A stretch of DNA of 64,000 nt from NCBI GenBank assembly GCA_001647635.1, contig CP014761.1, positions 1,984,001 through 2,048,000 on the forward strand, read 5' to 3'. Shown here one piece after another: positions 16,733 through 25,372 of the stretch (the stretch's first letter is position 1; each line of letters opens with the position of its first letter). A program made the translations under genes and the position numbers. Below the pieces are notes generated by a model that searched no databases, was not told where the DNA came from, and saw only the letters and a program-made list of their open reading frames with translations. Origin of the DNA: Leifsonia xyli. Lineage in GTDB: Bacteria; Actinomycetota; Actinomycetes; Actinomycetales; Microbacteriaceae.

Positions 16733-16861
16733 TCAGGCGCCTTTGTGCTCCTCGGGCCCGCCGCCCGAGGTCGTGTCCTCGCCGGGCTCGGACTGGCTGC
16801 CGTCGGAGTTTGAGCCGTCGGGCAGCTCGTCGGCGTCGGGGCGCTGGTTCTCGTCGCTCAT
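16733..16861 (-). CDS. Small acidic hydrophilic protein (42 aa)
   Basis: The protein starts MSDENQRPDADELPDG and ends with a Gly-rich acidic tail, GGGPEEHKGA. It is almost entirely charged or small residues and is likely disordered. GGAAGGAAC lies at good spacing before the ATG at 16861. The function is unknown. It is convergent with the SDR gene 7 bp away. Confidence 0.6.
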   Translation of the reverse strand: MSDENQRPDADELPDGSNSDGSQSEPGEDTTSGGGPEEHKGA

Positions 16862-17004
16862 CGCGTTCCTTCCGTTGGTATCCTGACCGCGCGACCGTAC
16901 CCCGGTCGCGCGGCGCCCGCTAGGAGAGACCCGTACCCGCGCCGCTACACGTTCGTCACGGCCCTCCCCTACACTGCCACCGTGACGACGGAGGGACCGA
17001 AGAG

Positions 17005-17358
17005 ATGAGCGAGACCGGCATCGACCCCGCGGTGCCGCCGAGCGGGCCCGGATGCGTCGAGTGCACGCAGAACGGCGACTGGTGGGTGCACCTGCGGCGC
17101 TGCGCGGAGTGCGGGCACATCGGCTGCTGCGACGACTCGCTCAACACGCACGCGAGCAAGCACGCGGCGAGCACCGGGCATCCGGTCATCCAGAGCTTCG
17201 AGCCCGGGGAGGACTGGTTCTGGGACTACCGGCGCCAGACCTTCCTGAGCGGCCCCGAACTCGCGCCGCCGGTCAGCCGCCCGGAGAACCAGACCGTCCC
17301 CGGCCCGGCCGACCGCGTCCCGCACGACTGGCAGCGCCTGCTCGAGCAGCGCCACTAG
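17005..17358 (+). CDS. UBP-type zinc finger protein
   Basis: This 117-residue protein is a single ZnF-UBP domain. The Cys/His ligands lie in GCVECTQNGDWW, RRCAECGHIGCCDDS and THASKHAASTGHP. The eukaryotic fold binds the ubiquitin C-terminus; in bacteria the role is unknown, and it often stands alone. An 8-codon leaderless reading frame (GTG at 16982, preceded by TACACT) ends in the ATGA that starts this gene, so translational coupling is possible. A bidirectional hairpin follows. Confidence 0.87.
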   Translation: MSETGIDPAVPPSGPGCVECTQNGDWWVHLRRCAECGHIGCCDDSLNTHASKHAASTGHPVIQSFEPGEDWFWDYRRQTFLSGPELAPPVSRPENQTVPGPADRVPHDWQRLLEQRH

Positions 17359-17362
17359 CCGT

Positions 17363-17419
17363 CGAGCACAGGAAAAACGTCGCGATTCGCTTACGACGGC
17401 GGCGTTTTTCCTGTGCTCG
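17363..17419. terminator. Bidirectional terminator between convergent genes
   Basis: Perfect 17-bp arms (17363-17379 and 17403-17419, CGAGCACAGGAAAAACG and its complement) enclose a 23-base loop. They lie between the convergent UBP and LLM genes. A/T runs inside the stem give both strands a U-rich stretch. Confidence 0.75.
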
Positions 17420-17438
17420 GGGGCTGCCGTCCGGCGGG

Positions 17439-18800
17439 TCAGTGGCGGTACTGCGCGGCGGGGTGGCGGTCGGGCAGGCGGCTGTTGCCCGCGCCGAACA
17501 GGCGCTCGCGCAGCGTGACGGGCGCGTCGCCCTCGGCCGGCATCCGGCCGCGGCGCCGCAGCTCCGGGATGACCAGCTCGGCGAAGTCGCGGGCGGTGTC
17601 GAACGAGTGGTACTGGCGCAGGTTGATGCCGTCCAGGCCGTCCTCGTCCAGCCAGCGCTCGATCTCGTCGGCGACCGTCTTCACGTCCCCGACGACGAGG
17701 AAGCGCTCATCGCGTCCGTACTTCACGAAGTCGAGCGCCTGCCCGACCGTGCGGTCGAGCGGCAGGAACGGCACGCGCTCGGCCGGGAACTCCGCCCGCT
17801 CCAGCGCCTCGCGCACCGTGATGTCGCGCGGGAACGCCGTCAGGTCGATCGGCAGGCTGCTGTGCGCGAGCATCCCGTCGAGGCTGACGTTCTCGCGGTA
17901 GAGGCGCCACTTGTCCTCCGCCTCCTCCTGCGTCCGGCCGACGATGACGCCGGCCATCGCGATGAAGCGCAGGTCGTCGCGGTCGCGGCCCTGCTGCTCG
18001 GCGGCGTCCCGCATCCCCTCGGTGTTGCGGCGGAACTCCTCGCTCGTGCGGCCGCCGGTGAAGACGACCTCGGCGTGGCGTCCGGCGAACGCGATCCCCG
18101 CCGGTGACCCGGTCGCCTGGAACAGCAGCGGCGTGCGCTGCGGCGACGGATGCACAAGGTGCGGCCCGGCGACCCGGTGCCGCTCGCCGACGTGGTCGAT
18201 GTAGCGGACCTTGGACGGGTCGGTGAAGACGCCCGTCGCACGGTCGGCGACCACCGCATCGTCGTCCCAGGATCCCTCCCACAGCTTGTAGAGCACCTCC
18301 AGGTACTCGTCGGCATAGCGGTAGCGGAGGTCGTGCGGGATCTCGGCGTCGAGGCCGAAGTTGCGGGCCGCGTTCGGCAGGTAGGAGGTGACGATGTTCC
18401 AGCCGATGCGTCCCTTCGTCAGGTGGTCGAGCGTCGACATGCGGCGGGCGAAGGCGAACGGCGGCTCGTACGTGGTCGAGAAGGTGACACCGAAGCCGAG
18501 CCGGTCGGTCACCGCCGCCATCGCCGGAACGAGCAGCAGCGGGTCGAGGTTCGGGATCTGCAGTCCCTCCCGCAGAGCGGTCTCCGGGCCGTCGCGGAAC
18601 ACGTCGTACGCGCCGACGACGTCCGCCAGGAAGAGCCCGTCGAATCCACCGTGCTCCAGCAGCTGCGCCAGCTCCACCCAGTAATCGAGGTCGGCGAAAC
18701 GCTCGCGGTTGTTGCCGGGGAGCGGCCAGAGCCCGTGCGTGATGTGGCTGGGCGTCGCCATCTCGAACAGGTTGACGAACAGCTGCTTGGGCTCGGTCAC
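17439..18800 (-). CDS. LLM-class flavin-dependent monooxygenase (NtaA/SnaA/DszA family)
   Basis: This 453-residue TIM-barrel protein has family blocks ITHGLWPLPGNN, GRIGWNIVTSYLPNAARNFG and TPLLFQATGSPAG. The family uses FMNH2 from a separate reductase to hydroxylate aminocarboxylates, sulfonates or thio-compounds; the substrate is unknown. The GTG at 18800 matches the usual family start. The next gene upstream on this strand starts at 19794 and may be co-transcribed. No flavin reductase gene is adjacent. Confidence 0.87.
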   Translation of the reverse strand: MTEPKQLFVNLFEMATPSHITHGLWPLPGNNRERFADLDYWVELAQLLEHGGFDGLFLADVVGAYDVFRDGPETALREGLQIPNLDPLLLVPAMAAVTDRLGFGVTFSTTYEPPFAFARRMSTLDHLTKGRIGWNIVTSYLPNAARNFGLDAEIPHDLRYRYADEYLEVLYKLWEGSWDDDAVVADRATGVFTDPSKVRYIDHVGERHRVAGPHLVHPSPQRTPLLFQATGSPAGIAFAGRHAEVVFTGGRTSEEFRRNTEGMRDAAEQQGRDRDDLRFIAMAGVIVGRTQEEAEDKWRLYRENVSLDGMLAHSSLPIDLTAFPRDITVREALERAEFPAERVPFLPLDRTVGQALDFVKYGRDERFLVVGDVKTVADEIERWLDEDGLDGINLRQYHSFDTARDFAELVIPELRRRGRMPAEGDAPVTLRERLFGAGNSRLPDRHPAAQYRH

Positions 18801-18849
18801 GCGATCTCGCTTTCGGGGAGGGGACACCGCGAGTGTACGCAGCCGGCGC

Positions 18850-19794
18850 TCACTCGCCGTCCGGGACGACGACCACCTTGCCACGGAGCTCGCCCGACGC
18901 CGCCTCGGCGTGCAGCGCGGCGACCTCGCTGAGCGGGATGCGGCGGTCGACCTGCACCCGCAGCTCACCGCGGTCCACGCGCGCGACCAGCTCGGCCAGC
19001 TGCTCCACGTCGCTGCGGACGAAGACATTCACCGCGCGCACGCCGCGCGCGTCGTCACCGGGGGCGGGCATCCACGCGGTACTGCTCACGACGACCCCGC
19101 CGTCCCGGACGCGGCCCACCAGGGCGCGGAACTCGTCGGGCGAGATGGGCGCCAGGTTGAGCAGCACATCCACCGGCTCCGCGACAGCGTCGACGACATC
19201 GGTGCTGGTGTGGTCGATCACCTCGTCGGCACCGGCGGCGATCACCGCGACGCGGCTGCGCGGGCTGGCCGTCGCGATCACGACGGCCCCGGCCTGCTTC
19301 GCGAGCTGCACCGCGTAACCGCCGACCGCGCCTCCCGCGCCGCTGATCAGCACCCGCTGGGCCGCCTCGAGCCCGGCGTCGTCGAACAGCGCCTGCCAGG
19401 CGGTCAGGCCCACCGACGGCAGGGCCGCCGCGTCGGCGAGCGGGATGCTCGTCGGGGCTGCGGCGAGCGCGTCGGCCGGTGCGATGACGTACTCGGCGTC
19501 CGCTCCGTCGGCGACCATCGGCAGGAATCCGATGACCGCATCGCCCACGGCGAGTCCTTCGACGCCGGGGCCGACCGCGTCGACCGTTCCCGACACGTCG
19601 TAGCCGGGAGTGTGCGGAAGCGCCACCGGGATCACCTCGCGCAGGTTGCCACTCCGGATGCCGTTGTCGGCCGGGTTGAACGCCGCGCCGGCCACGCGGA
19701 TGCGGACTTCGCCGCGGCCGGGGACCGGCACGTCGACGTCTTCGTAGCGCAGCTCGTCGGGGCCGCCGTACTGGTGGAAGCGCACTGCCTTCAT
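18850..19794 (-). CDS. Zinc-independent NADP quinone oxidoreductase (MDR family)
   Basis: This 314-residue protein has a GroES-like N-terminus (VRFHQYGGPDELRYEDV, FNPADNGIRSG) and a nucleotide motif GAGGAVGGYAVQLAK. There are no structural or catalytic zinc ligands. It is predicted to reduce quinones or enones with NADPH. It is divergent from marR at 19891. One of two perfect operators lies just upstream (19822-19839), so MarR repression relieved by a reactive compound is plausible. Confidence 0.87.
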   Translation of the reverse strand: MKAVRFHQYGGPDELRYEDVDVPVPGRGEVRIRVAGAAFNPADNGIRSGNLREVIPVALPHTPGYDVSGTVDAVGPGVEGLAVGDAVIGFLPMVADGADAEYVIAPADALAAAPTSIPLADAAALPSVGLTAWQALFDDAGLEAAQRVLISGAGGAVGGYAVQLAKQAGAVVIATASPRSRVAVIAAGADEVIDHTSTDVVDAVAEPVDVLLNLAPISPDEFRALVGRVRDGGVVVSSTAWMPAPGDDARGVRAVNVFVRSDVEQLAELVARVDRGELRVQVDRRIPLSEVAALHAEAASGELRGKVVVVPDGE

Positions 19795-19821
19795 GATCTT
19801 CTTCTCTCGCGTTGTTCGTTT

Positions 19822-19884
19822 TGCTTCGAATTCGAAGCACATGAGCGACGATAACACTGCTTCGAATTCGAAGCAACGTATAAT
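19822..19884. promoter_or_regulatory. Two MarR operators and marR -10 element
   Basis: The perfect 18-bp palindrome TGCTTCGAATTCGAAGCA occurs twice, at 19822-19839 and 19858-19875, with centres 36 bp apart on similar helix faces. TATAAT at 19879-19884 is a consensus -10 for marR, 6 bp from its ATG. The arrangement fits autorepression and control of the divergent oxidoreductase. Confidence 0.85.
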
Positions 19885-19890
19885 TTTCTC

Positions 19891-20391
19891 ATGCCCGACA
19901 CGCCTCCCGCCCTCGACCCGGCTCAGCTCGGCGCGTACTTCGCGTTGATCGAGACCGCGAGCCTCCTGCGTCACGCGGTCGAGCAGCAGCTGCGTGAGGC
20001 GGGCGATCTCAGCTACGTGCAGTTCCAGCTCCTGGCTCGGCTCGGGGACGCGCCGGACGGCAGCTGCGGGATGACGGAGCTCGCCGACGGCGTCGTCTAC
20101 AGCCGCAGCGGCCTCACCTACCAGGCGAGCCTGCTCGAGAAGGCGGGCCTGGTCACGCGCGGTCCGGCGGCCGAGGACGAGCGCGCCACCACCGTCACCA
20201 TCACCGCTGCGGGCCGGGCAAGGCTGGCCGCGGTGTTCCCGGGGCACATCGAGATCCTCAATCGGATGCTGTTCGACTCCCTCTCGCCCGACGGGACGGT
20301 CGAACTGCAGCAGCTGCTCGCCCCGGTGGTCCGCCACATGCGCTCGCTGCCGCCGCGCTCCGCATCCACGCGGCGCGGCCGGCGCGGCTGA
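19891..20391 (+). CDS. MarR family transcriptional regulator
   Basis: This 166-residue winged-helix protein has GMTELADGVVYSRSGLTYQASLLEKAG as helix-turn-helix and wing entry (split here as GMTELADGVVYSRSG and LTYQASLLEKAG) and the basic wing ATTVTITAAGRARL. It is predicted to repress itself and the divergent quinone oxidoreductase through the two palindromes upstream. The leaderless start is set by TATAAT 6 bp before the ATG. The C-terminal 12 residues are Arg-rich. Confidence 0.88.
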   Translation: MPDTPPALDPAQLGAYFALIETASLLRHAVEQQLREAGDLSYVQFQLLARLGDAPDGSCGMTELADGVVYSRSGLTYQASLLEKAGLVTRGPAAEDERATTVTITAAGRARLAAVFPGHIEILNRMLFDSLSPDGTVELQQLLAPVVRHMRSLPPRSASTRRGRRG

Positions 20392-20440
20392 GCGCTCGAA
20401 GGCCTGGCCGCCCGCGCCCTCCCCGGTTAGCGTGGGCGGC

Positions 20441-21685
20441 ATGAGCCCCTCGTCGAAGTCGGAGACCTTCCTGGATGTGGACGGCGAGGAGGTGCGCATC
20501 TCCAGCCCCGAGAAGGTCGTCTTCCCGGAGCCCGGCCTGACCAAGCTCGATCTCGCGCGCTACTACATCGCCGTCTCGGAGGGTGCGCTGCGCGGCGCCG
20601 GCGGGCGTCCGATGGTGCTGAAGCGGTTCGTGAAGGGCCTGTCGCAGGAGCCGTTCTTCCAGAAGCGGGTGCCCGAGGGCCACCCGCCGTACATCGACAC
20701 CGCCACCCTCCACTACGCCCGCGGCACCTCTGCCGAGGAGGCCGTCGTCCGGAACGCGGCCGGGCTGGCGTGGGTGTCGAATCTCGGATGCCTCGACCTC
20801 AACCCGCACCCCGTCCGGGCCGAGGACCTCGACCATCCCGACGAGCTCCGCGTGGACCTGGACCCCATGCCGGGCGTCGACTGGTCGCAGATCGTGGATG
20901 TGGCGTTCATCGCGCAGGACGTCCTCACCGATCACGGACTCGTCGGCTGGCCGAAGACGAGCGGATCGCGCGGACTGCACATCCTGGTCCGCATCGCACC
21001 GCAATGGACGTTCGCCGACCTGCGTCTCGCGGCCGAGACGCTGGCCCGCGAGGTGGAGAACCGCGCGCCGGGGCTGGCCACGGCGCGCTGGTGGAAGGAG
21101 GAGCGGGGAGAGAGCGTCTTCGTCGACTTCAACCAGAACGCGAAGGACCGGACAGTCGCGTCGGCGTACTCGATCCGCCCCCTCCCGGACGCGCGCGTCT
21201 CTACGCCGCTCGATTGGGACGAGGTGCGCTCACGGCGCCCCGAGGAATTCACGGTGCGGACCGTGCTGGAGCGTTTCGCCGAGCGCGGCGACGCGCACGC
21301 CGGCATCGACGAGACCGTCGGGTCGCTGGACGGCCTGCTCGCTCTCGCGCGCGAACTCGGTCCGGCGGAGAAGCCGCCCCGCTCGGGCGACGGCGAGGGC
21401 CGCCGGGTCTCCCAGATGCCGCTGATCGAGGTCGCCCGCACCAAGACGAAGCCGGAGGCGCTGGAGGCGCTCGACCGCTGGAAGGCGGAGAATCCGGACG
21501 CCGCGGGCAAACTCCATCCCGCGGACGAACTGGTCGACGGCATGCGCGGCTCGAGCTCGCTCTGGTACCGCGTGCGGATCAACCTGCAGCACGTGCCGGA
21601 GGCGGAGCGCCCGGAGCAGGGCGCGCTGCTGGCCGACTACGACCCGTGGGCCGGGCGCGGTCCGGCAGGCGCCGGGCAGGGCTGA
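20441..21685 (+). CDS. LigD-type polymerase domain (PolDom/primase-polymerase) protein
   Basis: This 414-residue protein corresponds to the stand-alone polymerase domain of bacterial NHEJ ligase LigD. The metal-binding DLDP motif is in RVDLDPMPG, and KTSGSRGLHI and SVFVDFNQNAKDRTVASAYS carry conserved nucleotide-binding residues. Such proteins fill gaps during Ku-dependent end joining; neither Ku nor the ligase domain is in the window. TAGCGT (20428-20433) lies 7 bp before the ATG, suggesting a leaderless mRNA. The last 90 residues extend past the core domain. Confidence 0.88.
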   Translation: MSPSSKSETFLDVDGEEVRISSPEKVVFPEPGLTKLDLARYYIAVSEGALRGAGGRPMVLKRFVKGLSQEPFFQKRVPEGHPPYIDTATLHYARGTSAEEAVVRNAAGLAWVSNLGCLDLNPHPVRAEDLDHPDELRVDLDPMPGVDWSQIVDVAFIAQDVLTDHGLVGWPKTSGSRGLHILVRIAPQWTFADLRLAAETLAREVENRAPGLATARWWKEERGESVFVDFNQNAKDRTVASAYSIRPLPDARVSTPLDWDEVRSRRPEEFTVRTVLERFAERGDAHAGIDETVGSLDGLLALARELGPAEKPPRSGDGEGRRVSQMPLIEVARTKTKPEALEALDRWKAENPDAAGKLHPADELVDGMRGSSSLWYRVRINLQHVPEAERPEQGALLADYDPWAGRGPAGAGQG

Positions 21686-21714
21686 TGACCCACAGTGTCG
21701 AGCCGCTTCGTAAT

Positions 21715-21919
21715 GACGCGCGGGCGTGCGCGACGCGTAGAGCTGGGCGAGGAACGCGTTGTGCTCGGCCTGGCGCTCGTAGCCGACGCTGTCCCGCGTG
21801 CAGTCCGGACACCAGTGGCCGCCGGTGAGGATCAGGAACGGGCTGGCGGCGAAGATGTGGCCGAACGCGCAGCTCCAGATCAGCGGCTCGCGGCGGGACC
21901 CGGCCGTTCGCTGGATCAA
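21715..21919 (-). pseudogene. Remnant of a zinc-ribbon protein
   Basis: The minus strand encodes PLIWSCAFGHIFAASP followed by GGHWCPDC and YERQAEHNAFLAQLYA. This has the CxxGH...WCPxC pattern of a zinc ribbon seen at the end of larger actinobacterial proteins. No matching N-terminal part is found upstream, and downstream the frame runs antisense into the LigD-like gene. I read it as a truncated fragment; the exact limits are uncertain. Confidence 0.4.
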
Positions 21920-24414
21920 CCGGAGTAGGCGCCGCTCATCGCATTCGCCAACGGCGTCACGGTCAGCAGGACGAGCCCGGCCGTCCCGCCGCTCCCGGTG
22001 AGGGCCACTCCGTTGCTGCCCGCCGCGGGGAACACCAGATCCGTGAGGGAGGCCCGGCCGCCCTGGGCGAACGCCTCGAGCGAGGTCTTGTCCAGATACA
22101 GCTCCAGCCGCAGCAGGCCGTGATCGAGCGGGACGACCGTCCCATCCACGCTCGGGAACGCGCTGTTGAACCCGACGTCGCCCGCGTGCGTCCGGTCCAC
22201 GCTCAGCGTCTTGGTCGCGGTGTCATACGACACACCGAGGTACTGCGACCCGTCGGCCGACCGGAGCAGCTGGAGTCCGAAGCTCTTCGCCGAGCCGGCG
22301 GCGAGCACCGCATCCACGCGCACGGCGTTGGCAGGCGTCGTGACCTTCAGCGGCTTCGTACCGGCCGGGATGGCGGTGGGCGGCGCGATCTGGACCTTGC
22401 CCAGCTGCGCCAGCGCGCTCACCTGCGGGACGACCGCCTGGACGATCCGTGGCTGCCCGTCGATCGTGCGCAACGACAGCAACCGGGGGACGGATTGGGA
22501 GCCACGCCAGCCGTCGGACGGGATGGTGTTGGCGTAATCCCAGTTGTTCATCCATCCCAGCATGATCCGCTTGTTCGAGGGGGCGTCGTTGAAGGTGACG
22601 GCCGCGTAGAAATCGCGCCCCTCGTCGATCCAGTGGGCCCGCTTCACGGAGCTCAGCGCGGGCTGGTCGGAGAGCGTGAACTGGTCGGCGATGAGGTGGC
22701 CCCACCCGCCGGTGCTGAGATCGACGAGCTGGAGCTGCGCCTGCTGACCCTGGAGGTCGCTCAGGTCCCAACTCGCCCAGTCGAGGGTGCCGCTGTCGTT
22801 GCCCGTCGCGGTGCGGACGACCTTCCCGTTGACGATCAGATTGGCGCCGGTCTCGGTGTTCCAGGGGCGCGCGATGGAGTCCGAGAAGACGACGTTGTCG
22901 ACCATCAGGTGCCCCCAACCGGCGCTTCCGTCGTTCTGGTCGACGACCTGCAGGGTGGCCTGGCGGCCGAGGTAGGCGGACGCATCCAGGTAGACCCAGT
23001 CCATGCTGCCGGAGTCGTTGCCCGTGACGCTCGCGACGACCGCGCCGTCGACGACGAGGTTCACGGCGGTCGGGCCGGCCTGGCCCCACGGGTGCTTGCC
23101 GCCCGCGGTGAGCAGGTCGATGTACGGGTGGGTGATGGTGAAGGCGGGGGAGGTGATAGTGCCCTGCGCGCTGTCGCAGCCCGCCTGGCAGGTGTCTAGC
23201 ACGCCGTTTCCGAGCTGTCCGCTCAGGTTCTCCTTCGACGGCGCGATGCCGGCGAAGTCGCCCGTGCCGGTCCAGCCCGGGAGGGAGTCGCCCTCGAAGT
23301 CCTGGAACGTGTCACCGGCCGGTGCCGCGATCGACCCTCCCTCGACGTAGGGATGCTTCCCGCCCGCGATGAGGAAGTTGAGGTTCTTCTTGTCGATGGT
23401 GAACGCGGGCGAGGTCAGCGTCCCCGTCTCGGCGTCCGAGTGGTGGAAGGTGTCCACGTACCCCGTGCCGAGGGCGCCCGAGACGCCGGTGTCGTGTGCG
23501 GGGCCGTCGCCGAACGCGGTCCCCGTCGTCGTCCATCCGGCCCCGTAGGTCGGGGACTCGAAGTCGTTGATGACCGTGCCGGCCGGTGCCGTGTACGGAG
23601 GCTCGCCGTTCGTGAATGTCGTCCCGTCGAAGGAGCCGACGAAGTACTCCGCCTTCCCCGCCACGTTGACCGTGAGCACCCACTTCGTGGCGTCCGCCTT
23701 GCCGTCCAGCTGCATCGGGAACAGGTCGGGGCACTCCCACACCGCAGACGTCACGCCGTCCGGGCCGAACTCGCTCTTCTCCGTCCAGTTCTTGAGGTCG
23801 GTGGAGCCGTAGATCGCGACCTTGTGCTGGTCGGACAGCACGACCACCATCCGCCACTCCTTCGCCGGGGCGTACCAGAACACCTTCGGGTCACGGAAGT
23901 TGTGGGAGCCGATGTCGATGACGGGGTTGTCCGCGTACTTGGTCCAGGTGGTTCCGCCGTCGTTGCTGTACGCGATCGACTGCCGCTGGACGCCGGTTGC
24001 GCGGACCGCGCTGGTGTAGACGGCCACCAGCGGGCCGGTCGTGCCGGTGCCGAGCCCGCTGGTGTTCGTGCTGTCGTTCACGACACTGCCCGACCACACC
24101 TCCTCGTCCGCATCGGACGGGATGGCGATCGGCAGCTGCTTCCAATGGGTGAGGTCCGTGCTGACGGCGTGCCCCCAGGAGGCGTTGCCGCCCGTGTTCC
24201 CGGTCGCGTTGTACTGGTAGAAGAGGTGGTACTTTCCGCCGTAGTAGATGAGTCCGTTGGGGTCGTTCATCCAGTTCTGCTGTGGCGTGTAGTGGTAGTA
24301 GGGCCGGCTGTCGGAGGGGGTGGCCGCGAGGGCGGGCGTCGTACCTCCGGCGATACCGCCCACAGCGACGACCGCCGCGATCGCGATCGTGGTGAACCGT
24401 TGTGATGTCTTCAT
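21916..24414 (-). CDS. Secreted GH32 fructan hydrolase (levanase/inulinase type) with nested inserted domains
   Basis: This 832-residue protein has a signal peptide ending near PALAA (27-31). The GH32 five-bladed propeller carries nucleophile D51 in WMNDPNG, stabiliser D175 in FRDP and acid/base E227 in WECPD. Between about residues 283 and 583 the catalytic domain is interrupted by two copies of a beta-rich module. Copy 1 is split (283-360 and 517-583) and copy 2 (371-512) sits inside it. GH32 then resumes at KRAHWIDEGRDFYAAVTF. It should release fructose from levan or inulin outside the cell. It is the last gene of the frc-like operon, 16 bp after the kinase. Confidence 0.9.
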   Translation of the reverse strand: MKTSQRFTTIAIAAVVAVGGIAGGTTPALAATPSDSRPYYHYTPQQNWMNDPNGLIYYGGKYHLFYQYNATGNTGGNASWGHAVSTDLTHWKQLPIAIPSDADEEVWSGSVVNDSTNTSGLGTGTTGPLVAVYTSAVRATGVQRQSIAYSNDGGTTWTKYADNPVIDIGSHNFRDPKVFWYAPAKEWRMVVVLSDQHKVAIYGSTDLKNWTEKSEFGPDGVTSAVWECPDLFPMQLDGKADATKWVLTVNVAGKAEYFVGSFDGTTFTNGEPPYTAPAGTVINDFESPTYGAGWTTTGTAFGDGPAHDTGVSGALGTGYVDTFHHSDAETGTLTSPAFTIDKKNLNFLIAGGKHPYVEGGSIAAPAGDTFQDFEGDSLPGWTGTGDFAGIAPSKENLSGQLGNGVLDTCQAGCDSAQGTITSPAFTITHPYIDLLTAGGKHPWGQAGPTAVNLVVDGAVVASVTGNDSGSMDWVYLDASAYLGRQATLQVVDQNDGSAGWGHLMVDNVVFSDSIARPWNTETGANLIVNGKVVRTATGNDSGTLDWASWDLSDLQGQQAQLQLVDLSTGGWGHLIADQFTLSDQPALSSVKRAHWIDEGRDFYAAVTFNDAPSNKRIMLGWMNNWDYANTIPSDGWRGSQSVPRLLSLRTIDGQPRIVQAVVPQVSALAQLGKVQIAPPTAIPAGTKPLKVTTPANAVRVDAVLAAGSAKSFGLQLLRSADGSQYLGVSYDTATKTLSVDRTHAGDVGFNSAFPSVDGTVVPLDHGLLRLELYLDKTSLEAFAQGGRASLTDLVFPAAGSNGVALTGSGGTAGLVLLTVTPLANAMSGAYSG

Positions 24415-24430
24415 CGACTCGACTTTCGTT

Positions 24431-25372
24431 CTAGGTGGTGAGGTGCAGGCTCCGTGATCTGGCGAGAGCCTCTACTTCGGGGAGGGTGGGCGGCATCGCT
24501 CCCGCCCGGGCGACGGTGAGCGCGGCGACGGCGGAGGCCGTCTCGCCGATGGTCCGCAGAGACGCCTCGGAGACGTGGCCCGCGAGCAGCTCGGCGCGCG
24601 CGCCGGTGTGCGCCACGCCGGCGAGCAGTCCGGCCATGTAGGCGTCGCCCGCGCCGATCGTGTCGACGACCGTGGTCGGGATGGCCGGAAGCTCCACCTC
24701 GGCGTGACTGCCACGGAGGATGCTCCCGTGTGCGCCGCGCGTGAGGACCGCCACGCGGGTCCCCTGTTCCAGCACCCAGTCGAGCACGGCGCGGTGCGCC
24801 CAGCCCGGGAACAGCCAGGCGGCGTCCTCGTCGCTGAGCTTGGCGAGGTGGGCGTGACGGCAGTACCACCCGACCAGGTCCCGTAGCTGCGCCGCGTCGC
24901 CCATCAGCGCCGGGCGGATGTTCGGATCGAAGCTCACGAGGGTCCCCGGAGCCACTGCCTCCACCAGCTGCCGGACCGCGCCGGATCCGGGCTCGCGGAG
25001 GGCGCCGATCGAGCCGGTGTGGAAGAGCTCGGCCGGCGGCACCGCGGGAGCCCGCAACTCCCAGGTCAGCGAGAAGTCGTACCCGGCCGCGCCGTCCGCA
25101 TCGATGCGCGCCGTGGCGACCGACGTCGCCTTGCCTTCCGGCCGGTTGATCGTCTCCACGCCTGCCGAGCGGAGGTGGCCGGCGAGCAGCTCACCGTACG
25201 CGTCGTCGCCGAACTCCGTGACGAACGTGACCGGGACCCCCAGCCGGGCGAGCCCGAACGCCACGTTCAGCGGACTCCCGCCGGGATGCGCGCTGGAGGA
25301 CGACCCGCGCTCGACCACATCCACCAGCGACTCTCCGACGACGAGCGCGCGGGGGGCGGTGGCCGGGTTCAC
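24431..25372 (-). CDS. PfkB-family carbohydrate kinase (probable fructokinase)
   Basis: This 313-residue ribokinase-fold enzyme has the substrate motif GGSPLNVAFGLARLG near the N-terminus and the ATP/anion-hole motif DTIGAGDAYMAG, with catalytic base D243. It would phosphorylate imported fructose. The ATG overlaps the stop of the preceding 99-residue gene (ATGA), so the two are translationally coupled within the fructan operon. Other ketoses or deoxy-sugars cannot be excluded from sequence. Confidence 0.88.
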   Translation of the reverse strand: MNPATAPRALVVGESLVDVVERGSSSSAHPGGSPLNVAFGLARLGVPVTFVTEFGDDAYGELLAGHLRSAGVETINRPEGKATSVATARIDADGAAGYDFSLTWELRAPAVPPAELFHTGSIGALREPGSGAVRQLVEAVAPGTLVSFDPNIRPALMGDAAQLRDLVGWYCRHAHLAKLSDEDAAWLFPGWAHRAVLDWVLEQGTRVAVLTRGAHGSILRGSHAEVELPAIPTTVVDTIGAGDAYMAGLLAGVAHTGARAELLAGHVSEASLRTIGETASAVAALTVARAGAMPPTLPEVEALARSRSLHLTT

